From contig CBDDTF010000001.1 of NCBI GenBank assembly GCA_965233705.1, positions 682,001-746,000 on the forward strand: a DNA stretch of 64,000 nucleotides, read 5' to 3'. The position numbers and the translations under genes were made by a program. Shown one piece after another: positions 24,954 to 31,894 of the stretch (the stretch's first letter is position 1; each line of letters starts with the position of its first letter). Source of the stretch: Algihabitans sp965233705. Lineage in GTDB: Bacteria > Pseudomonadota > Alphaproteobacteria > Kiloniellales > DSM-21159. Under the pieces are notes generated by a model. The model was not told where the DNA came from. It did no database searches and saw nothing but the letters and a program-made list of their open reading frames with translations.

Positions 24954-25946
24954 ATGCGCCTGCCCCAGCCCCTTCCCGCCGCCGCCGACGCGGTGCGCCC
25001 GGCCCGCCCCCGGGCGCAGGCGGCGGTGCGCAGGCCGGACCGCCGGGCGGGCGACCGCCTGGCCATCGGGCTGCTTCCTCTCGCCGGCGGCGAAGCCTTC
25101 GAGGAAACGCTGGTGCGGCGCGGCTTCCAGACCGCGAACGCCCTGGCCGGCGGCCAGCTCTTCACCCTCGCGGACGTAACGGCGGGGGCGGCCGGCCCGG
25201 CGCTAGACTGTCTCTTCGTCCTCGCCCCCTGGGACAGCGCCGGGCTGTCGCGACGCGACCGCGTCCGGCTGCGCGCTGCCGCGCACCGGGCCCGGGCGAC
25301 GGTCGGCATCGGCGCCGGCGCGCTGGCGCTCCACACGGCCGGCCTGCTCGACGGCGCCGAGATCGCCGTCCCCTGGGCCGAACGCGCCAAGGTCCGCGAA
25401 CTGCATCCCCAGGCCGTCTTTCCCGACGCCGCCTGCATCTGGCACGGACGCACGGCGAGTTGCGTCGGGCGCGTCGCCACGCTGGACGCCGTCCTCGCCT
25501 GCATCGACCGCTGCGCCGGCCGGCCGGCCCTGGCGCGGGAGACCGCCGCCGCCCTGCTCTACCCAGGCCCCGGCACAGCCGGCGTGACGCCGGCGCCGGC
25601 GGGCGGCGGCGCGAGCTGTCACCGCGCGGCTTTCGCCAGCCGCCTCACCCGCCTGCTGCGCGACAACATCGAGCAGCCCTTGACCACGGCGGCCATCGCC
25701 GCCCGGCTGCACAAGTCGCCTCGCGCCGTCCAGCGCAGCGCGCTGCGCGAGCTGGGTTGCACCGTCATGGCCTACTACCGGAGGATTCGCCTGGAGCACG
25801 CCCACTGGCTGCTCGGCGCGACCGACCGCCCGATCTCCGAGATTGCCCTGGCCGCCGGCTTTCCCTCCCACGCCGCCTTCAGCCGCAGCTACCGCGCCCA
25901 CTACGGCCGCAGCCCGACGGCCGCCCGCAAGGGCGCGGCGGCCTGA
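24954..25946 (+). CDS. GlxA-type AraC family transcriptional regulator (DJ-1/PfpI-like N-domain + AraC HTH)
   Basis: Regulator of 330 residues. The N-terminal about 210 residues form a class I glutamine-amidotransferase-like (DJ-1/PfpI) sensor domain, in which the nucleophile elbow reads VGIGAGALAL, with no cysteine at the usual place. The C-terminal AraC module (about 230-325) has two helix-turn-helices: LTTAAIAARLHKSPRAVQR and ISEIALAAGFPSHAAFSRSYRAHYG. No clear Shine-Dalgarno before the ATG. It diverges from the Rieske operon and its promoter carries the shared palindrome variant, so it is probably a member of the same regulon and may activate part of the pathway. Confidence 0.85.
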   Translation: MRLPQPLPAAADAVRPARPRAQAAVRRPDRRAGDRLAIGLLPLAGGEAFEETLVRRGFQTANALAGGQLFTLADVTAGAAGPALDCLFVLAPWDSAGLSRRDRVRLRAAAHRARATVGIGAGALALHTAGLLDGAEIAVPWAERAKVRELHPQAVFPDAACIWHGRTASCVGRVATLDAVLACIDRCAGRPALARETAAALLYPGPGTAGVTPAPAGGGASCHRAAFASRLTRLLRDNIEQPLTTAAIAARLHKSPRAVQRSALRELGCTVMAYYRRIRLEHAHWLLGATDRPISEIALAAGFPSHAAFSRSYRAHYGRSPTAARKGAAA

Positions 25947-25973
25947 CGGGCTGCGGTCACCCCGCTGCGCGTC

Positions 25974-26639
25974 CTACGCGCCCGGCGTCAGGTCCTGCAG
26001 CCGCGGCAGCGCCGCGTCGAGGGGCAGAACCTCGGCGTACTTCTGGGCCATGTCGAACAGGCTGGCCTCGTGCGGCGCCTCGGCCCGATCGCCGACGCAA
26101 TCGGCGACCACCAGCGGCCGGAAGCCGTGCGACATGGCGTCGACCACGCTGGCGCGCACGCAGCCGCTGGTCACGGCCCCGGCCACCGCCAGGGTGCGCA
26201 CGCCGCGCGCGCTCAGCCAGGGGGCCAGATCCGTGCCGAAGAAGGCCGAGGGCACGGTCTTGCGCACGACCAGCTCGCCGGGCGCCGGCGCCAGCTCCGG
26301 AACCACGGCGCTGCGCGGCGCGGCCTCGGTCAGGGTCAGCATGCCGGGCACCTTCAGGGAGAAGATGTTGCCGTCGGCGCCGTCGTCGGCGAACACGATC
26401 CGGCTGTGCGCGACCGGCCAGCCGGCCGCGCGGGCCGCCGCCAGCAACGCGCGCGTGCGCGCGATCGCCGGGGCGATGTTGCCGCCGCCGAAGACCTCCG
26501 GGTCGGCGAAGCCCTCGACGAAGTCGACGATCAGCAGCGCCACCGGCCCCTTCAGCTCCAGCGGCGTGCCGAAGCCCTGGCGCCGGTAGGGCGCGAGCCG
26601 CTCCGCCTGCGCCGTGTCGACCGGCTCGCGCGCGCTCAC
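25974..26639 (-). CDS. picF: maleamate amidohydrolase (isochorismatase family, PicF/NicF-like)
   Basis: Cysteine hydrolase of 221 residues with the D-K-C triad: D39 (LLIVDFVEGF), K127 (VVRKTVPSAF), C160 (AVTSGCVRAS), plus the cis-peptide GAVTSG context. Expected reaction: maleamate + H2O to maleate + NH3, releasing the pyridine nitrogen. The start is GTG at 26639; its GTGA overlaps the stop of the preceding dioxygenase gene by 4 bp, strong support for coupling and for this start over the longer open frame. Last gene of the picC-G-E-D-F operon. Confidence 0.85.
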   Translation of the reverse strand: MSAREPVDTAQAERLAPYRRQGFGTPLELKGPVALLIVDFVEGFADPEVFGGGNIAPAIARTRALLAAARAAGWPVAHSRIVFADDGADGNIFSLKVPGMLTLTEAAPRSAVVPELAPAPGELVVRKTVPSAFFGTDLAPWLSARGVRTLAVAGAVTSGCVRASVVDAMSHGFRPLVVADCVGDRAEAPHEASLFDMAQKYAEVLPLDAALPRLQDLTPGA

Positions 26640-27685
26640 CGCGCGCCCTCCGCGTCCGCGACGACACGCCCCTCGCGCACCACCTCCGCGCCGTCCAGGC
26701 GGACGGTGCAGTTGCGCAGCGGAATGTCCATGTGGCAGGCGGTCGTACGCGCGCCGCCGGCCTCGTTGTTCGGTCCCAGGGAGAAGAGGAAGTTGCCCGC
26801 CACCGCGCGGGCGTCCATGGCGATGGTCGCCTCGCGGTCGTAGAGCCCCAGGGTCGACCACTTGGCGCGCGGCTGCAGGCCCCAGCCGATGTGCGACATG
26901 GCGTAGGCCTCGGGATCGTCGAAGCTCGCCATGTACTCGCGCAGCAGCGCGGCGTCGACGCCGCCCTCGATCGCCACGGCGTAGCCGTTCTCCACCGTGA
27001 CGGTGATGGGGTCCTGCACGTAGCTCTTCTGCGGCAGCAGGATGTCGCCGCGCTCGATCACGATGCGCCCATGGCTGCCGCCCTCGTTGGGAAAGGTCAG
27101 CGCAAAGCCGCTCGGCCAATGGTCCCAGCGGCCGGGCTCGTCGACGAAGCCGTACTCGGCGATGGCGGGAAACTCGCCCAGCTCGCAGGTCAGCTCGGTG
27201 CCCGAGGCCGAGACGACCTCCATGCGGCTGGCGGCCTCGATCCGTGCGGCCGCCCGCTTGACCCGCGCGCGGTCGGCCTCGCTCGGCGTCAGGCGGACCA
27301 GGATCTCCGGCGGTTCGACCGCCAGCAGGATCTTGGTCCCGGTCTTCAGGATGTCGAGCTGCTCGGGCGAGAACAGCAGCGTCATCAGGTCGAGCACCAG
27401 GTCGCTGGCCTTGAGCGCGGCGATCGCGGCGGCGTTGCCGGTCAGCGGCGTCTCACCGAGGTAGGCCAGCGGGTCCCGGCTCAGCGCCTTCTCGCCGTTG
27501 ACCGGCGGCAGGTCGAGCTGGCTGACCACTGCGCCGCAGGCCTGGGCGGCCAGCTTGGCCATGGCCAAGGTCTGGGGATGGGTGTTGGCGCTCGTCAGGA
27601 TGGTGACGCTCTGCCCCGCCTCCAGCTTGGAAAGGCGTAGCACCTCGCGCCAGGCGGCATAGAGTTGATGGTCGCTGACTGGCAT
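26636..27685 (-). CDS. picD: 2,5-dihydroxypyridine 5,6-dioxygenase (NicX/PicD-like)
   Basis: Non-haem Fe(II) extradiol-type dioxygenase of 349 residues, belonging to the leucyl-aminopeptidase-like fold family of NicX. The residues counted as H265 (YAMSHIGWG), H318 and D320 (TACHMDIP) coincide with the iron ligands known for NicX. It opens the ring of 2,5-dihydroxypyridine to N-formylmaleamate. The ATG at 27685 gives the family length (about 350); the frame upstream is non-coding. 65 bp downstream of the deformylase gene, overlapping the amidohydrolase gene. Because the three ligands and the neighbours agree, this is one of the firmest functional calls in the block. Confidence 0.88.
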   Translation of the reverse strand: MPVSDHQLYAAWREVLRLSKLEAGQSVTILTSANTHPQTLAMAKLAAQACGAVVSQLDLPPVNGEKALSRDPLAYLGETPLTGNAAAIAALKASDLVLDLMTLLFSPEQLDILKTGTKILLAVEPPEILVRLTPSEADRARVKRAAARIEAASRMEVVSASGTELTCELGEFPAIAEYGFVDEPGRWDHWPSGFALTFPNEGGSHGRIVIERGDILLPQKSYVQDPITVTVENGYAVAIEGGVDAALLREYMASFDDPEAYAMSHIGWGLQPRAKWSTLGLYDREATIAMDARAVAGNFLFSLGPNNEAGGARTTACHMDIPLRNCTVRLDGAEVVREGRVVADAEGAR

Positions 27686-27750
27686 GGCCTGTCCTCCTCG
27701 GCCTGGACCGCGGCCGGGCGGCCCCGCCCGGCCGTCGCGTCCGGTTGGTC

Positions 27751-28611
27751 TCACACGGCGGCGCCCAGGAACGTCCCGAAGGCGCGGTAGAAGCCGGCCT
27801 CGTCGTCCCAGGGGATCATGTGCCCGGCCTGCGGCACCGTCTCGACCTCCAGGCCGGGCAGGAGCTGGCGCAGTTCGACCACATCCTCGTCGAGGATCAC
27901 CTCCCCCCGGCCGGCGCGGATCAGCCGGGCGGGGATGGCGATCTGCGGCAGGTCGGCGTGGAAGTCGTCCTCGTGGAAGTCGGCGAAGCTCTGCCGCACG
28001 GCCCGCTCGTCGCAGGTGTGCAGCCACTCCGCGCGCAGGGCGCGCTGCTCTGCGCTCCAGCTCGGGCAGAACGCCCGCATGTCCTCGGCGCTCATGCCCG
28101 CGGCGGCCTGGCGGATGCTGTCGACGTACCAGGGCAGCTTCGAGGGGTAGGCGCGCCGCCCCGGCCCCGAGACCGGCGGATCGACCATGACCAGGCGCGC
28201 CGCCTCGGGCGCGCCGCGCCGCAGCGCGCGCGTGGCGATGCGCGCGCCCATGGAGTGGCCGACCAGGCTGCAGCGCGTCAGCCCGAGCGCCTGCAGGAAG
28301 CCGCGCAGGTCGTCGGCCTGGGCATCGACGCCGTAGTCGAGCGAGTCGCCGGCCGCCGACAGGCCACGGCCGCGCACGTCGAGCACGTAGGTGTCGAAGC
28401 GCTGCCCGAAACGCTCCGCGACGAAGCCCCAGGTGACCGCCGGGCTGGTGATGCCGGGCACGATGACGACCGGGCCCGGGCCCTCGGCCGCCCCATCTGC
28501 CGGCCCGTTCACGCGCTCGTTCGCGCGCTCGTTCGCTGGCCCGTAGCGCAGATAATGCTGACGAATGCCGTTGGCCTGGACGTTCGCGCCGTAGCGGAAA
28601 CTGCTGGTCAT
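27751..28611 (-). CDS. picE: N-formylmaleamate deformylase (alpha/beta hydrolase, NicD/PicE-like)
   Basis: Alpha/beta hydrolase of 286 residues. The oxyanion/N-terminal strand is VVIVPGITSPAVTWGF, the nucleophile elbow GHSMG has S120, the acid is probably D241 or D243 (VILDEDVVE), and the base is H264 (QAGHMIPWDD). It removes formate from N-formylmaleamate to give maleamate. A short ANERANERVNGP repeat (about 26-37) is an insertion near the N-terminus. The ATG at 28611 has GAGGGGG just upstream. The 188-bp gap before it carries strong RNA hairpins. Confidence 0.83.
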   Translation of the reverse strand: MTSSFRYGANVQANGIRQHYLRYGPANERANERVNGPADGAAEGPGPVVIVPGITSPAVTWGFVAERFGQRFDTYVLDVRGRGLSAAGDSLDYGVDAQADDLRGFLQALGLTRCSLVGHSMGARIATRALRRGAPEAARLVMVDPPVSGPGRRAYPSKLPWYVDSIRQAAAGMSAEDMRAFCPSWSAEQRALRAEWLHTCDERAVRQSFADFHEDDFHADLPQIAIPARLIRAGRGEVILDEDVVELRQLLPGLEVETVPQAGHMIPWDDEAGFYRAFGTFLGAAV

Positions 28612-28680
28612 CGACCCCCTCTTTCTTCGCACTGCTGTGACATCGGAGACTTGCGCCCCTCTCGGGCGGTTTGCGCCCGT

Positions 28681-28704
28681 GCGGACCCACTTCGGTGGGC
28701 CCGC
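28681..28704. repeat. hairpin between picG and picE genes
   Basis: GCGGACCCAC (28681-28690), TTCG, GTGGGCCCGC (28695-28704): a 10-bp stem with one A/C mismatch. Read on the plus strand the loop is a canonical C(UUCG)G tetraloop. On the minus transcript that runs through here a U6 run (28715-28710) precedes rather than follows the stem, so this is not a standard terminator for the operon. Confidence 0.6.
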
Positions 28705-28752
28705 CGGTTGGGCAAAAAACCGCTCTAACCCAGAGACTTGGCGTGATGCTCT

Positions 28753-28791
28753 CCGACCTGGCGACTCGCCGAGGCGGGTCACCCAGGTCGG
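28753..28791. repeat. long bipartite hairpin just downstream of picG
   Basis: Outer arms CCGACCTGG (28753-28761) and CCAGGTCGG (28783-28791) pair perfectly. Inner arms GACTCGC (28763-28769) and GCGGGTC (28774-28780) pair with one G-U, leaving a CGAG loop. It lies 9 nt after the picG stop. It could protect the mRNA, attenuate transcription or be a mobile palindromic element. Confidence 0.6.
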
Positions 28792-28799
28792 GCCTCGCT

Positions 28800-29555
28800 C
28801 TAGTAGGCGCCGGACAGGAGCGCGCCGGCGCCCGGCGCACGCGCTTCCAACCCCAGCGCCTTCAGCATGGCGTAGGTCGTGGCGATGGCGGCGGTGACCA
28901 CCGGCTTGCCGGTCGCCGCCTCGACCCGCTCGACGCTGGCGAGCGAGGGCATCTGGACGCAGGCCGAGAGGACCACCGCGTCGACCTCCGCGGTCGGCAG
29001 CTCCGCCACGATCTCCGGCAGGCGCGCCGGATCGTGCCGGCCGACCGCCAGGTTGTCGGGGATCTCCAGCGCCCGCCAGGCGGCGACCCGGTAGCCTTCG
29101 TGCTCGATGTAGTCGACCACCGTCTCGGCGAGCGGCCTCATGTAGGGGCAGACCAGCGCGACCCGCTTGGCGCCGATGACGCCCAGGGCATCGCAGAGCG
29201 CGCCGGCGCTGGTGACCACCGGGGCCGGCCCGCCGTTGTCGGCGGCCACGCCCTGCAGCCGGCGGCTGCTCTCCCGGTGATAGCCGCGCCCCATCGACAT
29301 GATGGCGACCAGGCAGGCGTAGCCCATGACGTCGACCCGCGCGTCGCTCAGCTCCTGGGCGCAGCGGTCCGACTCGCCATCCATGGCGGCGAGCTCGTCG
29401 CGGCTGACGGTCTTCATGCGCATGCGGCTGGCGTGGAAGGTGAAGCGCTCCGGCAGGATCGCCTCGCGGGCGCGCAGGATGGCCGGGATCTCCGTCTCCA
29501 TCGTGGTGTTGGAGCTGGGGACGATCTGTCCGATGCGAAAACTCTCGAAAGTCAT
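28800..29555 (-). CDS. picG: maleate cis-trans isomerase (Asp/Glu racemase family, NicE/PicG-like)
   Basis: Isomerase of 251 residues converting maleate to fumarate, the last step before the TCA cycle. Both catalytic cysteines of the family are present, C81 (MGYACLVAIM) and C199 (LSACVQMPSL), and the N-terminal IGQIVPSSNTTMETE is diagnostic of maleate isomerases and arylmalonate decarboxylase relatives. AAGGA precedes the ATG at 29555. Second gene of the operon, 45 bp after the decarboxylase gene. Confidence 0.87.
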   Translation of the reverse strand: MTFESFRIGQIVPSSNTTMETEIPAILRAREAILPERFTFHASRMRMKTVSRDELAAMDGESDRCAQELSDARVDVMGYACLVAIMSMGRGYHRESSRRLQGVAADNGGPAPVVTSAGALCDALGVIGAKRVALVCPYMRPLAETVVDYIEHEGYRVAAWRALEIPDNLAVGRHDPARLPEIVAELPTAEVDAVVLSACVQMPSLASVERVEAATGKPVVTAAIATTYAMLKALGLEARAPGAGALLSGAY

Positions 29556-29600
29556 CTCGCGTCCTTGCAGGGGGGACCAGGGAACGGCAGCGGCCGGGCT

Positions 29601-30563
29601 CTAAAGGCCGAACAGCCGGGCGGCGTTGTCGCGGCAGACCTTGCGGCGCACGCCCGCGTCGAGCGGCGCGGTGTCGATGAAGTCGGCCGCCAGCGCCGTG
29701 CTCTCGTAGGGGTAGTCGATGGAGAAGAGCACCGCGTCCTCGCCCATCTCGCCGATCGCGGCCGCGAGGGTCGGATGCGAACAGACGCCCGAGGTGGTGA
29801 TCAGGATGTTGCGGCCGAAGTATTCGGAGGGGCGGCGCGCCAGGGTGACGCCGCAGGGATAGACGGCGAAGCGGCTGTCGAAGCGCCAGCGCAGGAAGGG
29901 CAGCCCCTCGCCCATGTGGCCGAGCACCAGCTTGACCTCGGGGAAGCGGTCGAACACGCCGCCGAACAGCAGGCGCAACGCATGGCTGCCGGTCTCCACG
30001 CCCCACCCCCAGGTGGCGCCGTGCAGCTCGGGATGGTCGGCGAGGCACAAGGGCTGCTGCTTGGCGTTCGTCGGGTGCAGATAGAACGGCACCCCCAGGT
30101 CCTGTAGCGTCGCCCAGAAGGCGTCGTACTGCGGCGCGTCGTAGTAGACGCCGTCGGTGTGCCCGTTCACCAGGCAGCCCTTGAAGCCGAGCTCGCGCAC
30201 GCAGCGCTCCAGCTCGCGCGCCGCCGCCTCGGGGTCGTGCATCGGCAGCGCGGCGAAGCCGGCGTAGCGCGCGCCGTGGGGCGCGATGCGCTCGGCCAGG
30301 TAGTCGTTGGCGCGGCGCGCCTCGGCCGCGGCGGTCGCCAGGTCCGGCGCGCCCTGCACACCGGGGCCGGTCTGCGACAGGATCGCCGTCTCGATCCCGT
30401 AGGCGTCCATCAGCTCCAGCCGCTCGCCGTCGAAGTCGGCCAGGCGCCGCGTCAGGGTCTGCGCCGCCTCGGCGCCGATCAGCTTGAGGAAGGCCGCGGA
30501 GTAACCCTCCAGCCCCGGCGTCATGAAGTGCTCTTCGAAGACGATCTTCGGCGTTCGCGTCAC
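29601..30563 (-). CDS. picC: amidohydrolase-2 family decarboxylase (candidate 3,6-dihydroxypicolinate decarboxylase, PicC-like)
   Basis: Zn-dependent non-oxidative decarboxylase of the gamma-resorcylate/aminocarboxymuconate decarboxylase family, 320 residues. Metal ligands: E10 and H12 (IVFEEHF), H163 (FYLHPTNA), D283 (FSIDYPYE), with catalytic-region H216 (LGHMGEG). The start is GTG at 30563, preceded by GGGAGGA; the open frame continues to 30770, but through the promoter-operator sites. First gene of the C-G-E-D-F operon. A decarboxylase beside a 2,5-dihydroxypyridine pathway points to 3,6-dihydroxypicolinate as substrate and separates this route from nicotinate degradation, where NicC decarboxylates oxidatively. 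Confidence 0.83.
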   Translation of the reverse strand: MTRTPKIVFEEHFMTPGLEGYSAAFLKLIGAEAAQTLTRRLADFDGERLELMDAYGIETAILSQTGPGVQGAPDLATAAAEARRANDYLAERIAPHGARYAGFAALPMHDPEAAARELERCVRELGFKGCLVNGHTDGVYYDAPQYDAFWATLQDLGVPFYLHPTNAKQQPLCLADHPELHGATWGWGVETGSHALRLLFGGVFDRFPEVKLVLGHMGEGLPFLRWRFDSRFAVYPCGVTLARRPSEYFGRNILITTSGVCSHPTLAAAIGEMGEDAVLFSIDYPYESTALAADFIDTAPLDAGVRRKVCRDNAARLFGL

Positions 30564-30598
30564 GGCGCGTCCTCCCTTCCCGAACCGGTTATTCTTGC

Positions 30599-30610
30599 AG
30601 GTATACTGAG
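30599..30610 (-). promoter_or_regulatory. operator-like palindrome variant close to picC start
   Basis: AGGTATACTGAG, the reverse complement of the site in the AraC-gene promoter (24896-24906), 36-47 bp upstream of the picC GTG. No good -35 element is spaced to it, so it is more likely a second operator in the leader of the transcript that starts at the 30731 promoter. Confidence 0.5.
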
Positions 30611-30729
30611 TAGCAATCCCGGCTGCCGCCCCCATTCGGCCCGCCTCCTCGCAGGTGAACCATGCGAGAAAACCCGACTTCATGGCCGCGCCCGCTCCAA
30701 CCCCCAGGCCTGCTGCTTCCATATTTTTT

Positions 30730-30760
30730 CTCAGTATACTGATGATAAACCGAAACGCAA
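30730..30760 (-). promoter_or_regulatory. promoter with TCAGTATACTGA operator, picC-G-E-D-F operon
   Basis: Minus strand: TTGCGT (30760-30755), 16-bp spacer, TATACT (30738-30733) inside a perfect 12-bp palindrome TCAGTATACTGA (30731-30742), the best copy in the window. The 301-bp gap 30564-30864 otherwise holds an AT-rich tract around 30720-30730 and no further gene. Confidence 0.65.
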
Positions 30761-30864
30761 TCCTCGACATCCAGCCGCCGCCACGCCGCGTCGGCCCGCC
30801 CCGAGGGGGCGCGTGCCGCCGGCGGACTCGAACTGCCGGCGCCTGGCGCTGCCGGCGTCGCCTC

Positions 30865-31788
30865 TCAGGCGTCGGCAGACGAGAGGCAGCCGGCGGCGAG
30901 CAGGGTCAGGAACTCGTAGGCAACCGTGGCCGCCAGGAAAGCGGACATTCCGCCAGGGTCGTGCGGCGGGCTGATCGTGTTAATGTCGATCGCGACGACG
31001 TTCAGCCCGGCGGTCTCGCGGAGCGCCGCCAACCCCTCGCGCGCCGAAACGCCGCCCCAGGCGGGCGTGCAGACACCGGGCGCCACCGAGGGGTCGAAGA
31101 AATCCATGTCGAAGCAGAGATAGACCGGCCGCGCCCCGATAGTCTCGCGCACCTCCGCCAAGACCGCGGAGATACCGCGCGCCAACAGGTCGTCGATCGA
31201 CACGATGCGGTAACCGAGCTGGCGACCGTAGTCGTAGACCCCGGGCACCATGTGGCTGCGGCGGGTCCCGATGTGAAACGAACGGCGGGTGTCGACCACC
31301 CCCTCCTCGAAGGCGCGGGCGAAGGGCGTGGCGTTGTTATAGCCGTCGATCGGATAGGCGTCAGTGTGTGCATCCAGGTGCAGCACGCAGAGCCCGGGGT
31401 GGCGCCTCGACAGCGCCCGCATCTGCGGCAACGCAATCGCCCCGTCGCCGCCGAAGATCAGCGGCACGGCCCCCTTCGACAAGGCCAGCTCCATGGCCCG
31501 CTCCATCACCGTAAAGGACGGCTCGATTTCACCCGGACTGACCCGCGCGTCCCCCAAGTCGACGAGGCCCAGTTCGGCCAGTGGATTGATGCCACTGTCA
31601 CCGTCGAAGGGCCGTAACAGCAGCGATTGCTCGCGGATCGATGCCGGCCCTAGCCGCGCGCCGACCCGCGTCGGGTGAGTGCCGCAGTCGAATGGCAGAC
31701 CCAGAATCACCGCCCGTGCGCCGCCGGGGTCGGTCGCTGCCGGCACGCCCATGAAGGTCGTCGTCAACTGGAAGGGGGAGCTGTCCAT
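30865..31788 (-). CDS. ureohydrolase (arginase/agmatinase) family protein with non-canonical active site
   Basis: Family member of 307 residues. Two metal motifs are intact: LHLDAHTDAYP (D139, H141, D143) and CFDMDFFDPSVAPG (D227, D229). However, the first metal motif GGDHS is GGDGA here (Gly at 116 in place of the metal-binding His), and the usual YxHGTPF is YNNATPF (Asn at 152). The enzyme might use a different metal arrangement or substrate, or be a regulator-like pseudo-enzyme. Last gene of the polyamine-type ABC operon that starts at 35917; guanidino compounds such as agmatine or guanidinobutyrate would fit the context. Family sure, activity uncertain. Confidence 0.82.
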   Translation of the reverse strand: MDSSPFQLTTTFMGVPAATDPGGARAVILGLPFDCGTHPTRVGARLGPASIREQSLLLRPFDGDSGINPLAELGLVDLGDARVSPGEIEPSFTVMERAMELALSKGAVPLIFGGDGAIALPQMRALSRRHPGLCVLHLDAHTDAYPIDGYNNATPFARAFEEGVVDTRRSFHIGTRRSHMVPGVYDYGRQLGYRIVSIDDLLARGISAVLAEVRETIGARPVYLCFDMDFFDPSVAPGVCTPAWGGVSAREGLAALRETAGLNVVAIDINTISPPHDPGGMSAFLAATVAYEFLTLLAAGCLSSADA

Positions 31789-31856
31789 GGATGCGGCTCT
31801 CGGATCGGACCAGTTTCGGAGTGGAGAAGGTATCGATTGCGCTCTGCTGCACTGAC

Positions 31857-31873
31857 GGCGGGGGTAGCCCGCC
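31857..31873. repeat. short stem-loop between binding-protein and ureohydrolase genes
   Basis: GGCGGG (31857-31862), 5-nt loop, CCCGCC (31868-31873), about 22 nt past the stop of the binding-protein gene on the minus strand, with no T-run. Likely a transcript-stabilising stem in a 106-bp gap. Confidence 0.35.
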
Positions 31874-31894
31874 GCCGGCGCTAGCGAAGCCGCA

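Noticed and set aside
28681..28704. Rho-independent terminator after picG
   Set aside because: On the minus transcript the U6 run precedes the stem instead of following it, and downstream pathway genes continue on the same strand.
25974..30563. Nicotinate degradation as the pathway
   Set aside because: The lower enzymes would fit, but there is no NicC-like FAD monooxygenase or nicotinate-dehydrogenase cytochrome subunit, and a non-oxidative decarboxylase plus a Rieske oxygenase are present, which fits picolinate better.
30865..31788. Ureohydrolase-family gene as part of the picolinate operon
   Set aside because: It lies upstream of the picC promoter-operator on the same strand, follows the polyamine ABC genes by short gaps, and carries no copy of the regulon palindrome.
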